Positions 1-8,266 of a stretch of DNA of 64,000 nt are shown in pieces. This DNA is from GWB2-37-7 sp942492835 (GTDB lineage: Bacteria; Bacillota; Clostridia; Lutisporales; Lutisporaceae). Position 1 is the stretch's first letter. Each line of letters begins with the position of its first letter. A program made the translations under genes and the position numbers. The notes beneath the pieces are model-generated. The model was not told the DNA's origin. It made no database searches and saw nothing but the letters and a program-made list of their open reading frames with translations. The stretch spans positions 62,001-126,000 of the forward strand of contig OW818645.1 of assembly GCA_942492835.1 (NCBI GenBank). Direction: 5' to 3'.

Positions 1-2676
1 AATGAAGCTAAAACTAATTTAAATATAGAAGTAAAATCGAATAATCTAGCCTACATAATATATACATCAGGAACAACCGGCAAGCCAAAAGGAGCAATGA
101 TAGAACATAGAAATGTTGTTAGCTTGATGTTTAATGACGGAGCGTTATTTGACTTTACAGAAAAAGATGTATGGACAATGTTCCACTCATACTGCTTTGA
201 TTTTTCAGTATGGGAAATGTATGGAGCATTATTATATGGAGGTAAACTGGTTGTAATACCAAGGTTTGTTGCAACTGATACATCAGACTATCTTAAAGTA
301 CTACAAGAGCAAAAAGTAACAGTATTGAACCAGACACCATCAGCATTCTATAGGCTAATTAAAGAAGATGGAAAGTCTGACAAAGCAGATTTATGTATAA
401 GGTATATAATATTTGGCGGTGAAGCATTAAAGCCCGGTATGTTAAAGAGCTTCTATCAGAAGTATCCAATTACAAAGCTTATAAATATGTATGGAATAAC
501 CGAAACTACTGTACATGTAACCTACAAAGAAATAACAGAAGAAGACATAAATCTGAATATTAGCAATATAGGAAAAGCAATTCCAACCCTAACAACCTAT
601 ATAATGGATAAAAACAAAGAATTACTTCCTATAGGAGTACCAGGAGAGCTATGTGTAGGAGGGTATGGAGTAGGAAGAGGATATCTAAAGAGACCAGAAT
701 TAACAGCAGAAAAGTTCATAGATAATCCATTTGAACGGGGAGAAAAGCTATATAGATCAGGTGATTTAGTAAAATTGCTGACGGATGGAAATATGGAATA
801 CCTAGGAAGAATAGATAACCAAGTAAAAATAAGGGGTTTTAGAGTAGAGCTTGGAGAGATAGAAAATAAGCTTTTAACCCATGAAGCAGTAAAAGAAGCA
901 GTGGTAATAGCAAGAGATGACAATACTGGGAGCAAGTACTTATGCTCATATATTGTAGCTAGTAAAGAAATTAAAATATCAGATATAAGAGAGCATCTAT
1001 CAAAAGCTTTACCTGATTACATGATACCATCCTACTTCATACAACTAGATGAACTACCATTAACAGTAAATGGAAAGATTAATAGAAAAGCATTACCAGA
1101 GCCTGATGGAAATATAACTACAGGAACAGAATATGCAGCTCCAACTAATAAAACAGAAGAGAAGCTTGCGGCGATATGGCAAGAAGTATTGGGTATAGAA
1201 AAAGTTGGAATCAACGATAATTTCTTTGAGCTGGGAGGACATTCCCTCAATGCTGCCAATATACTCACGCAGATTCAAAAAGAGTTAAATGCAGCTATAT
1301 CTTACAAAATGCTGTTTGCGATGCCGACCATCAAAGAAATAGCTAAGCAATTACAGCCTGCTGTTAAAAATGCATACCCAGAAATCGTGCCAACAGAGGA
1401 GAAAGAATACTATCCAGCTTCCTCTGCTCAAAAGAGAATGTTTATATTGCAGTCTATGAGCCCAAAGAGTACAAGTTATAATATTCCTATGCCAATTTTG
1501 ATAGAAGGCCCATTGGCCAGGACAAAGCTGGAGGAAATACTAAATAAAATAGCCTCAAGGCATGAAGTATTGCGTACTACCTTTAAATTTACAGAAGAAG
1601 TGCTTCTGCAAAAGGTTCATAAAGACATTGCGCTTAGAATTACTTATATTGAAATGCATGAAAGAGAAGTAGAAGCTTTCTTTCAACGCTTTGTGAGACC
1701 CTTTGACTTGAGCAAGCTTCCACTATTTAGAGTAGCCTTGGTCAAAATAGCTCATCAAAAGCATATACTATTGCTTGATATGCACCATGCTGTTTCAGAC
1801 GGCACTTCTTTAGGCATATTGATTAAAGAATTTATAGAGCTATATGAGGGCTATGAGCTTCCAAAGCTAAAAATACAATATAGGGATTATGTGGTTTGGC
1901 AGAATAAGCTCGTAGAAAATGGCATCATCAAAAAACAGGAAGAATATTGGATGAGTGAATTCAAAGAACCAGCACCAGTGCTTCAAATACCTAATGATTA
2001 CTATAAATCAGAAATACCGGACAGCCAAGGTGGCAACGTTTCCATGGATATTAATGAAGAGCTAACAGCTAGCTTGAAAAAAGTAATAAAGAAAACAGGC
2101 AGTACACTTTATATGGTACTACTTGCAGCCTACAGTATACTTCTGCAAAAACATACTGGAATTGAGGATATTACTATAGGAAGTCCTATTGCTGCTAGAC
2201 CTCATGCAGATTTGCAAAATATAATGGGCATGTTTGTAAATACAATTGCAATGCGTAGTTTTCCAAATAAGGATAAAACTCTAGCTGCATTCCTTGCAGA
2301 GGTTAGGGATAAATGCTTGAAAACCTATGAAAATCAAGATTATCAGTTTGATGAATTGGTAAATAAATTGGGTATTCAGCGAGATATAGAAAGCAATCCT
2401 CTTTTTAGTACCTTGTTTGTATTGCAAAACATGGATTTGCCAGAAATTAAGTTGTCTGGCTTAAAGGTGAAGCCATACATATTTAATAATCAGACAACAA
2501 AGTTTGATCTAACCATGTCTGCTATGGAAGCAGATAAGCAACTGATACTCAATATGTCGTATCGTAGTAACCGTTTTAAGGAAGAAACCGTATATAAGCT
2601 TACTGAGAGCTATATCAAAATATTGATGCAGATAGTTAAGGATATTGACATAAAAATTGGAGAAATAAATCTCTAA
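1..2676 (+). CDS. Nonribosomal peptide synthetase, 3' part (A-PCP-C), 5' partial
   Basis: The frame is open from base 1, so the start lies outside the window. Bases 49-96 already encode the adenylation loop YTSGTTGKPKG. Further A-domain motifs follow: NMYGITETT, YRSGDLV, KIRGFRVELGEIE and NGKINRKALPEP. A carrier domain (FFELGGHSL, phosphopantetheine serine, near 1211-1252) and a condensation domain (HHAVSDG, near 1780-1803) come next. Aligning the A domain by eye to GrsA gives the pocket code D-F-W-N-I-G-M-V-H-K, the published threonine code, so L-Thr is the predicted substrate (inference). The protein ends after the condensation domain, with no thioesterase and no further module. A partner synthetase may have been lost (see 2685-2705), or the terminal C domain may release the product. 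Confidence 0.95.
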   Translation, partial: NEAKTNLNIEVKSNNLAYIIYTSGTTGKPKGAMIEHRNVVSLMFNDGALFDFTEKDVWTMFHSYCFDFSVWEMYGALLYGGKLVVIPRFVATDTSDYLKVLQEQKVTVLNQTPSAFYRLIKEDGKSDKADLCIRYIIFGGEALKPGMLKSFYQKYPITKLINMYGITETTVHVTYKEITEEDINLNISNIGKAIPTLTTYIMDKNKELLPIGVPGELCVGGYGVGRGYLKRPELTAEKFIDNPFERGEKLYRSGDLVKLLTDGNMEYLGRIDNQVKIRGFRVELGEIENKLLTHEAVKEAVVIARDDNTGSKYLCSYIVASKEIKISDIREHLSKALPDYMIPSYFIQLDELPLTVNGKINRKALPEPDGNITTGTEYAAPTNKTEEKLAAIWQEVLGIEKVGINDNFFELGGHSLNAANILTQIQKELNAAISYKMLFAMPTIKEIAKQLQPAVKNAYPEIVPTEEKEYYPASSAQKRMFILQSMSPKSTSYNIPMPILIEGPLARTKLEEILNKIASRHEVLRTTFKFTEEVLLQKVHKDIALRITYIEMHEREVEAFFQRFVRPFDLSKLPLFRVALVKIAHQKHILLLDMHHAVSDGTSLGILIKEFIELYEGYELPKLKIQYRDYVVWQNKLVENGIIKKQEEYWMSEFKEPAPVLQIPNDYYKSEIPDSQGGNVSMDINEELTASLKKVIKKTGSTLYMVLLAAYSILLQKHTGIEDITIGSPIAARPHADLQNIMGMFVNTIAMRSFPNKDKTLAAFLAEVRDKCLKTYENQDYQFDELVNKLGIQRDIESNPLFSTLFVLQNMDLPEIKLSGLKVKPYIFNNQTTKFDLTMSAMEADKQLILNMSYRSNRFKEETVYKLTESYIKILMQIVKDIDIKIGEINL

Positions 2677-2684
2677 TTCTAAAC

Positions 2685-2705
2685 TGGAGGAGAGTTATGC
2701 TTTAA
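2685..2705 (+). other. Orphan ribosome-binding site with a two-codon reading frame (ATG CTT TAA)
   Basis: Nine bases after the NRPS stop is a strong Shine-Dalgarno (CTGGAGGAGAG) and, at normal spacing, ATG at 2697. Only one sense codon follows before TAA. This fits the start of a former downstream gene, plausibly the next NRPS module, whose body was deleted. A chance RBS is the alternative. Confidence 0.4.
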
Positions 2706-2803
2706 CTAATAAAATCCATATAGTTATAAATAGAATAATATGGTAATATATAATAGAATTATATATTAAAAAGTGTAAATATATTTTGTAAAGGGGAAAA
2801 GAA

Positions 2804-3142
2804 ATGAAAACAAATGTTACCATAGTTATATCAGCTGTAATCATAGCGCTTGCTTTAGTATTTTCTGGATTGAGTATCAGTAGCGCTATCAGTTTAACCA
2901 ATGTTAATATTGATACAGCTACAGGTAAAAATCTCTTGATGAATGAAGCTGAAGCCTCAGAATATATAGGGATTGAAGTAGATGCCTTTAATAATATTCT
3001 AAAAGAGGACATCAAAGAAAGAACAAATTTAAATGTATATCCAACATATAAGTTTGTACCTTATATGGTCATAGAAGGAAATAAGTACTTCAATAAAATA
3101 GAGCTGGATAAGTGGGTTGAGTTTAATATGAATAATAAATAG
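2804..3142 (+). CDS. Membrane-anchored protein with excisionase-like DNA-binding domain
   Basis: 112 residues with start ATG behind AAAGGGGAAAAG. Residues about 5-32 are one hydrophobic segment, which could be an anchor or a signal peptide. The rest resembles the winged-helix fold of excisionase/MerR-type proteins: an N-terminal LLMNEAEASEYIGIEVDAF helix-turn-helix-like stretch, then VIEGNKYFNKIELDKWVEF, which matches the usual wing plus 'W..KEELDKWL' ending. Seeing such a domain behind a membrane segment is odd for a DNA-binding protein. The C-terminal half may instead be used for protein binding on either side of the membrane. No partner gene is evident. Function unknown. Confidence 0.6.
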   Translation: MKTNVTIVISAVIIALALVFSGLSISSAISLTNVNIDTATGKNLLMNEAEASEYIGIEVDAFNNILKEDIKERTNLNVYPTYKFVPYMVIEGNKYFNKIELDKWVEFNMNNK

Positions 3143-3236
3143 ATGAGTGAATAAAAATAAAATTCTTAATTTTATGGTATATAATAGAATTAATGTATAT
3201 AACTATTCTATTATATACCAGCTACAGGAGGATAAG

Positions 3237-3476
3237 ATGGCAAAGAAGACTTCAAAATTTGTACTAAGCAAGGAAAAAAGAGAATTTATGGTTTCTGCTA
3301 TACAAAGCTATTTTAAAAATGAAATGGATATTGATCTTGGTGACTTGGCTTCAACTTTAATATTAGATTTCTTTGCTGAAAAACTAGCATCTGAGTTCTA
3401 TAATCAAGGGGTAGTAGATGCTCAGAAATATATAAGTGAGAAGATTGAGGATATGCTAGGTATCCAAAAGATATAA
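3237..3476 (+). CDS. DUF2164 family protein
   Basis: 79 residues. I chose ATG 3237 because TACAGGAGGATAAG precedes it; the frame is open back to 3147 but without an RBS there. The sequence KFVLSKEKREFMVSAIQSYF, then DLGDLASTLILDFF and FYNQGVVDAQKYISEKIEDM, matches the DUF2164 family closely in order and length. The family is small, soluble and helical, and its function is not known. The next gene starts 13 bases after its stop, so the two are probably co-transcribed. Confidence 0.8.
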   Translation: MAKKTSKFVLSKEKREFMVSAIQSYFKNEMDIDLGDLASTLILDFFAEKLASEFYNQGVVDAQKYISEKIEDMLGIQKI

Positions 3477-3489
3477 TGGAGGTATGATT

Positions 3490-3984
3490 TTGAAAAAAAA
3501 ATTAGCAGTCTATATTAAATTATCTGTATCCAACATTATAATTTTACTTGCTGCGAATTGCATGTTAGTAGCAATCCAAATAGTATGCAATATGATTCTA
3601 AAAACTACCTTTTTAATTGATTACAACCAGATTAAACTCAACTTTATTATACCATCATCCTTATTAATTTCTTTGATGACATTATCAAACTATTTTTACA
3701 CCACAAAGGCTATAAGGATAGAGGAAAAAAACATAGATGAAGCTCGTATATTACATGCAATGGAAGAAATGAAATGGAAAGTAAAAGAACAAGATGAAAG
3801 TTCAATTATATTTACAGCACCTTTTAGCACAGGAATTTGGAATGAAAGAATGACTATTAGATATACTGATTTTGAGATTATAATTACAGGACCAAAACAA
3901 TATCTTGGAATACTTATTTCAAATGCAAAATTTACATATGGAGCTTATGAAATAATTAACCCACAAATGGTGAATAACAGCTAA
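3490..3984 (+). CDS. Hypothetical two-helix membrane protein
   Basis: 164 residues from TTG 3490, which sits seven bases after GGAGGT. ATG 3484 is also in frame but almost touches the ribosome site. Two long hydrophobic stretches occur in the first 70 residues (YIKLSVSNIIILLAANCMLV and a second around FIIPSSLLISLMTLSNYF). A soluble domain of about 95 residues follows, rich in beta-strand-like sequence (SSIIFTAPFSTGIWNERMTI, DFEIIITGPKQYLGIL). This resembles small membrane proteins with a cytoplasmic PH-like domain, but I do not recognise a family. It is followed directly by another membrane protein gene, so the pair may function together (inference). Confidence 0.6.
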   Translation: MKKKLAVYIKLSVSNIIILLAANCMLVAIQIVCNMILKTTFLIDYNQIKLNFIIPSSLLISLMTLSNYFYTTKAIRIEEKNIDEARILHAMEEMKWKVKEQDESSIIFTAPFSTGIWNERMTIRYTDFEIIITGPKQYLGILISNAKFTYGAYEIINPQMVNNS

Positions 3985-3996
3985 GGAGTGAGATTA

Positions 3997-4551
3997 TTGA
4001 ATTATAGAATTATCACAAAGATTGCTAGCCGACTAATGGCACTATACCTTTTTATAGGTACGGCGGTATACATACCAATAAGTATAGTGAATATTTATCA
4101 ATATTCACTAAGTGAAAATATAAATTTTATCTATTTTTTTAATGAGATATCTATGTTAATCAAACTTCTGGCTGCTGTATTACTGTGGGTGTTTGCAGAT
4201 AAAATATCCCAACTAATTGTAAAGGATGTTGAAGTCGATACTGTTGCTATTTCTAATACTATTGATTATAAAAAGCTTCAATATATTGCATTTGCAGTAG
4301 TTGGATTAATCTTATTTATTTCGTCTTTGCCAACCTTTGGTTCATCAATTTACATGTTTCGAGAGCTTATATCAAAGGGCATGGTGATGAAAGATACAAA
4401 AGAGTATTATACTTATATATCAAAGATTGTTATTTCTGGGGTACAATTAGTGTTTGGTTTGTGGCTGCTCATCGGTAGTAAAGGCTTTGTAAATGCTATT
4501 ATAAGTATTAGAAATTTGGGTACTGATAGAATAGAAGAAAAGGAACTGTAA
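3997..4551 (+). CDS. Hypothetical membrane protein, four predicted TM segments
   Basis: 184 residues from TTG 3997, six bases after AAGGAGTG; a GTG at 3988 overlaps the ribosome site and is less likely. Four hydrophobic segments can be seen: LMALYLFIGTAVYIPISIV, MLIKLLAAVLLWVFA, LQYIAFAVVGLILFISSL and ISGVQLVFGLWLLIG. No catalytic or transport motif is recognisable. The start lies 12 bases after the stop of the preceding membrane protein, so translation is probably coupled and the products may form a small membrane complex (inference). Confidence 0.6.
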   Translation: MNYRIITKIASRLMALYLFIGTAVYIPISIVNIYQYSLSENINFIYFFNEISMLIKLLAAVLLWVFADKISQLIVKDVEVDTVAISNTIDYKKLQYIAFAVVGLILFISSLPTFGSSIYMFRELISKGMVMKDTKEYYTYISKIVISGVQLVFGLWLLIGSKGFVNAIISIRNLGTDRIEEKEL

Positions 4552-4617
4552 TAGTGACTAAAATGCTTACTATATGGGTAAAATATCATAAAAACAGTAA
4601 TAGAAAGGATGACTAAA

Positions 4618-5127
4618 TTGGACGTTTTACAAGCAATTTTTACAAGAAGAAGCATAAGAAATTTCACAGGTGAACCTTTGAATCAAGAAGAAGTTGAGAC
4701 AGTACTGAAGGCAGGTTTTAGTGCTCCCTCTGCGCACAATATGCAGCCCTGGCATTTTGTTGTTATTAAAAACATTAAGAAACTAGAAGAAATCGCAAGA
4801 CTTCATCCATATGCTAAGATGCTTCCACAGGCTGGATGTGCAATTTTGGTATGCGGAGATACAGAAAAACAAAACATGGAAGGTTTTCTTATTGAGGACT
4901 GCTCTGCTGCCATACAAAACATATTGCTTGCTGCTCATGGTATTGGATTGGGCGCAGTGTGGAATGGTATATATCCAATGCCAGAATTTATACAGATTTT
5001 TCGAGATACTATTAAATTGCCCGAAACAGTAATACCTGTAGGTATGGTAGTAATAGGTCACAAGTCACAAGATGTAGAGGCTACAGATAGATATGATTCC
5101 ACAAAAATCCACTATGACCAGTGGTAA
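4618..5127 (+). CDS. Nitroreductase family protein
   Basis: 169 residues. TTG 4618 has the better spacing to AGAAAGGATG; ATG 4609 is the alternative. The N-terminal IFTRRSIRNFTGEPLNQEEVE and SAPSAHNMQPWHFVVI are the FMN phosphate and isoalloxazine contact regions of the NfsA/NfnB-type nitroreductase fold. GLGAVWNGIYP near the C-terminus is the second FMN-contact segment. Such enzymes reduce nitro compounds, quinones or flavins with NAD(P)H as homodimers. The natural substrate cannot be told from sequence. The protein is close to the short end of the family. Confidence 0.88.
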   Translation: MDVLQAIFTRRSIRNFTGEPLNQEEVETVLKAGFSAPSAHNMQPWHFVVIKNIKKLEEIARLHPYAKMLPQAGCAILVCGDTEKQNMEGFLIEDCSAAIQNILLAAHGIGLGAVWNGIYPMPEFIQIFRDTIKLPETVIPVGMVVIGHKSQDVEATDRYDSTKIHYDQW

Positions 5128-5157
5128 ATAAAAATACATATAGTGAGGGGTTCTCTA

Positions 5158-5460
5158 ATGGACAAAGAAATGATGAGCATGTGCGGCACATACTGTGAAG
5201 AGTGTGAGTGGAGAGTGCAGACTAATTGTCAAGGTTGTAAAAAATCACAGGGTAAAATGTTTTGGGGCGAGTGTCAGATAGCAAAATGCTCAATAAAGAA
5301 GGGGCATAATCATTGTGGGCACTGCTCTGTGCTTCCTTGTGAAACTCTACAGTCTGCCTTTGATAATCCTGAGCATGGAGATAATGGTGAACGATTGTCC
5401 AACTTAAAATCTTGGGCAGCGGGAAATTACAACTACTTAAGCTTAAAATCAAAAAAGTAG
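5158..5460 (+). CDS. DUF3795 cysteine-rich protein
   Basis: 100 residues from ATG 5158, eight bases after GTGAGGGG. The protein has about ten cysteines in the pattern MCGTYCEECEW..TNCQGCKK..WGECQIAKC..HNHCGHCSVLPCE, typical of DUF3795 proteins, which are thought to bind metal or an iron-sulfur centre. The C-terminus ends in RLSNLKSWAAGN, also shared by the family. It lies 30 bases after the nitroreductase gene and may be transcribed with it. No enzyme activity is known for the family. Confidence 0.8.
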   Translation: MDKEMMSMCGTYCEECEWRVQTNCQGCKKSQGKMFWGECQIAKCSIKKGHNHCGHCSVLPCETLQSAFDNPEHGDNGERLSNLKSWAAGNYNYLSLKSKK

Positions 5461-5528
5461 CATTACTTTTTATTGATCAGTACAAAACATTGGTTTCCAG
5501 AAAATTAATATATATATCACCTAAACAT

Positions 5529-5606
5529 AAATGCACAAATTTATTGATTTGCGTAAAATACATGAAAATAGGTCATGTATTTTGTTGCTAATAAATTTGT
5601 GCATTT
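5529..5606. repeat. Long intergenic hairpin, one of two dispersed copies
   Basis: Bases 5529-5545 (AAATGCACAAATTTATT) are exactly complementary to 5590-5606. An inner pair of 11-base arms (5555-5565 and 5573-5583) closes an 8-base loop. Bases 5571-5600 recur on the opposite strand at 24377-24406 with one mismatch in 30. The element lies between the DUF3795 gene and the first arsR gene. It could act as a terminator, but the second copy argues for a dispersed repeat of MITE or REP type. Confidence 0.7.
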
Positions 5607-5641
5607 TATATAGAAATAATAGAAAAACTGTAGATTTCATA

Positions 5642-5692
5642 TTGCAAAATTTGTACTTCTATAATACAATGAATACATGAGCACATGTTCAT
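5642..5692 (+). promoter_or_regulatory. Promoter and ArsR-type operator of the arsR/ATPase operon
   Basis: The -35 TTGCAA (5642-5647) is separated by 17 bases from the -10 TACAAT (5665-5670). Six bases further is a near-perfect palindrome, ATGAGCACATGTTCAT (5677-5692), where an ArsR-family repressor would block transcription. The same layout, with -10, six bases and palindrome, recurs at the two sites 9881-9939 and 22118-22176, though the palindrome sequence differs. Confidence 0.65.
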
Positions 5693-5712
5693 ATATTGAG
5701 AGGGGGAGTAAT

Positions 5713-6078
5713 ATGATAGATTCTAAAAACTATGCTGATAGTTGTACTTGTACTGTTATACACGAAGAAATATTAAATAAGGTTAGGGTTCAGATGCCAC
5801 AAGATGAGATATTGTATGATATAGCCGAGCTTTTCAAGGTTTTTGGAGATACAACTAGAATTAAAATTATATGTGCTCTTTTTGAATCAGAAATGTGTGT
5901 GTGTGATATAGCAGCATTGTTAAATATGAATCAATCTGCAATTTCTCACCAGCTAAGAGTACTAAAACAAGCAAGATTAGTTAAGTATAGAAAAGATGGA
6001 AAGGTTGTTTACTACGCACTAGATGATGAACATATAAAGCAAATCTTTGACTTAGGTTTAATGCACATTACAGAATAA
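5713..6078 (+). CDS. ArsR/SmtB-family metal-sensing repressor (CadC-like)
   Basis: 121 residues. ATG 5713 follows GAGAGGGGGAGTA; the upstream in-frame ATG at 5677 lies inside the operator. Winged-helix ArsR features: LFKVFGDTTRIKIICALF, then ESEMCVCDIAALLNMNQSAISHQLRVL (recognition helix) and the wing RKDGKVVYYAL. The N-terminal DSCTCTVIHEE together with CVCD resembles the cysteine metal site of CadC-type sensors, which release DNA on binding Cd, Pb or Zn. The gene is followed 25 bases later by a Cd/Zn-type ATPase gene, the usual partner. Regulation is probably autogenous through the palindrome 20 bases upstream. Confidence 0.9.
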   Translation: MIDSKNYADSCTCTVIHEEILNKVRVQMPQDEILYDIAELFKVFGDTTRIKIICALFESEMCVCDIAALLNMNQSAISHQLRVLKQARLVKYRKDGKVVYYALDDEHIKQIFDLGLMHITE

Positions 6079-6103
6079 TTTATACAATATAAGGGGGTAC
6101 ATC

Positions 6104-8236
6104 ATGGATATGTCAGCCAAAACAATAAAATTTACTTATATACTAGAGGGTCTTGGTTGAGCAAACTGTGCCAGTAAAATTGAATCTGGCATAAAATCTC
6201 TGGATGGGATTAAAGAAGCTTCAATTGATTTTGTATCAAAGAAGTTAAGAATAGAAATATATGAAAACTATGATAAAGCATTTATATTAGAACAGATAAC
6301 AAATATTATAAACAAAATTGAGCCTAGTGTAGTGTTGAAAGAAGAAACTAAAGTAAAAGCTAAAGAGGAAGAACATCACCATGATAATGCTGATAAATCA
6401 GAGCTTATAAAGCTTAGTATAGGAGCTTTGCTTTTTGGAGTTGCAACAATATTTAAACTTCCGATTATAGTGGAATTAATTCTTCTTGGATTAGCTTATA
6501 TACTTGTAGGTATCGAGGTATTGATAAAATCTATTAAGAATATTTTAAAGGGTCAGGTTTTGGATGAAAACTTTCTTATGAGTATAGCAACTATAGGAGC
6601 TTTTGCTGTTGGAGAATACCCTGAAGGGGTTGCAGTTATGTTGTTTTACCAATTAGGAGAACTGTTCCAAGATATTGCAATCAATCGTTCAAGAAAATCC
6701 ATTAAGGCATTGATGGATATTAGACCTGATTATGCAAATGTAAAGTATGGCGACGATATAAAGAAGGTATCACCAGAGGAAGTAGAAATAGGAGATATAA
6801 TAATAGTAAAACCAGGCGAGCGGGTGCCGCTAGATGGACGAGTAGTAAATGGAAGCTCTATGGTTGATACTACAGCACTTACAGGAGAGTCATTGCCTAG
6901 AGATATAGAAGCAGGGGATGAAATCCTTTCAGGCTTTGTAAATAAAAATGGAATACTAACGGTAGAAGTAACTAAGAGTTTTGGAGAATCCACAGTATCT
7001 AAAATATTGGATCTTGTAGAAAACGCAAGCAGTAAGAAAGCTCCTACAGAAAACTTCATTACTAAGTTTGCAAGATATTATACCCCAGTTGTTGTATTTA
7101 CTGCACTTGGTTTAGCTGTGATACCACCACTTGTAGTGGAAGGCGCATTATTTACTGATTGGATTTATAGAGCTCTTATATTCTTAGTTGTATCCTGTCC
7201 TTGTGCATTAGTGATATCAATACCTCTTGGATTTTTTGGCGGTATTGGTGGTGCATCAAAAAATGGAATCCTTATAAAAGGAAGCAATTATCTTGAGGCT
7301 TTGAATAATGTTGATATAATTGTGTTTGATAAAACAGGAACACTAACTAAGGGCGTATTTAAGGTCACAGAAGTTAAGACTATTGCTGATGTAAATCAAG
7401 AGGCATTGCTAGAGTATGCAGCTTATGCAGAATGCTATTCAAATCACCCTATTGGACTTTCTATGCTTAATGCATATGGAAAAGATATTGATAAAAGAAT
7501 AATACAAGATTATAAAGAAATTTCAGGTCAGGGGACCATGGTAACAATTGATGGTCATGTTATTTTAGCAGGAAATAGCAAGCTAATGGCTTCTGAGGAT
7601 ATAGCATTTAGCAATATTGAGTCAATTGGTACTGTTGTTCATGTAGCATTTGATAAAAAATATTTAGGATATTTGGTAATATCTGATGAAGTAAAAGAAG
7701 ATAGCAGGCAAACAATTATAGATTTAAAAAACATTGGTATAAGAAAAATAGTCATGCTGACAGGGGATACAAAGGCTGTTGGAAATAAAGTAGGTGAAAT
7801 ATTAGGGATTGATATAGTACATGCTGAATTACTGCCAGATCAGAAGGTACAAAAGTTAGAAGAGCTAGAGCAGCAAAAATCTGCAAAGGGTAAGCTGTTG
7901 TTTGTCGGTGATGGTATTAATGATGCTCCGGTATTGGCAAGAGCGGATGTCGGAGTTGCAATGGGTGGTTTGGGTTCTGATGCGGCTATAGAAGCTGCAG
8001 ATATAGTTATAATGACTGATGAGCCATCTAAGATAATAAGTGCAATTAAGATAGCTCATAGAACAAGAAGAATTGTATGGCAAAATATAATATTTGCTTT
8101 TGCTATCAAAGCAGCTGTATTAATACTAGGTGCAGGAGGCTTGGCAACAATATGGGAAGCTGTATTTGCCGATGTAGGTGTAGCCTTTATAGCTGTATTA
8201 AATGCAATGCGAGTTATGAATGTAAAAGATTTATAG
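6104..8236 (+). CDS. Heavy-metal P1B-type ATPase with in-frame UGA (candidate selenocysteine)
   Basis: 710 residues if the TGA at 6158-6160 (codon 19) is read as selenocysteine. ATG 6104 has a strong RBS (AAGGGGGTA); the uninterrupted frame after the TGA has no usable start until GTG 6332, which lacks an RBS. Domains: an HMA metal-binding domain in which LEGLG-U-ANCASKIE replaces the usual GLxCxxC, a His-rich linker (EEHHHD), then the ATPase core with TGES, SCPCALVIS (the CPC transport motif of Cd/Zn/Pb pumps), DKTGTLT (phosphorylated Asp), SNHPIG and GDGINDAPVLA. It would export Cd, Zn or Pb across the membrane. An 8-bp stem (6167-6174/6186-6193) starts six bases after the TGA. A nonsense mutation is the alternative. 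Confidence 0.85.
6167..6193 (+). promoter_or_regulatory. Candidate bacterial SECIS hairpin after UGA codon
   Basis: TGTGCCAG (6167-6174) pairs with CTGGCATA (6186-6193), one G-U pair included, around an 11-base loop with G-U at the stem-loop border. It starts six bases after the TGA, which places the loop slightly closer than usual for bacterial SECIS elements. A second candidate is AATCTC (6195-6200) pairing with 6206-6211 around a TGGAT loop, slightly farther than usual. Neither is an ideal match, so this is a weak call on its own. Confidence 0.4.
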
Positions 8237-8266
8237 AATAAACCGAGATTTATATCTCGGTTTATT
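8237..8266. terminator. Bidirectional terminator between ATPase and vanW-like genes
   Basis: AATAAACCGAGAT pairs with ATCTCGGTTTATT across a short AT loop, with A-tract and T-tract on either side. It ends both convergent genes and overlaps the stop of the minus-strand gene. Confidence 0.85.
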
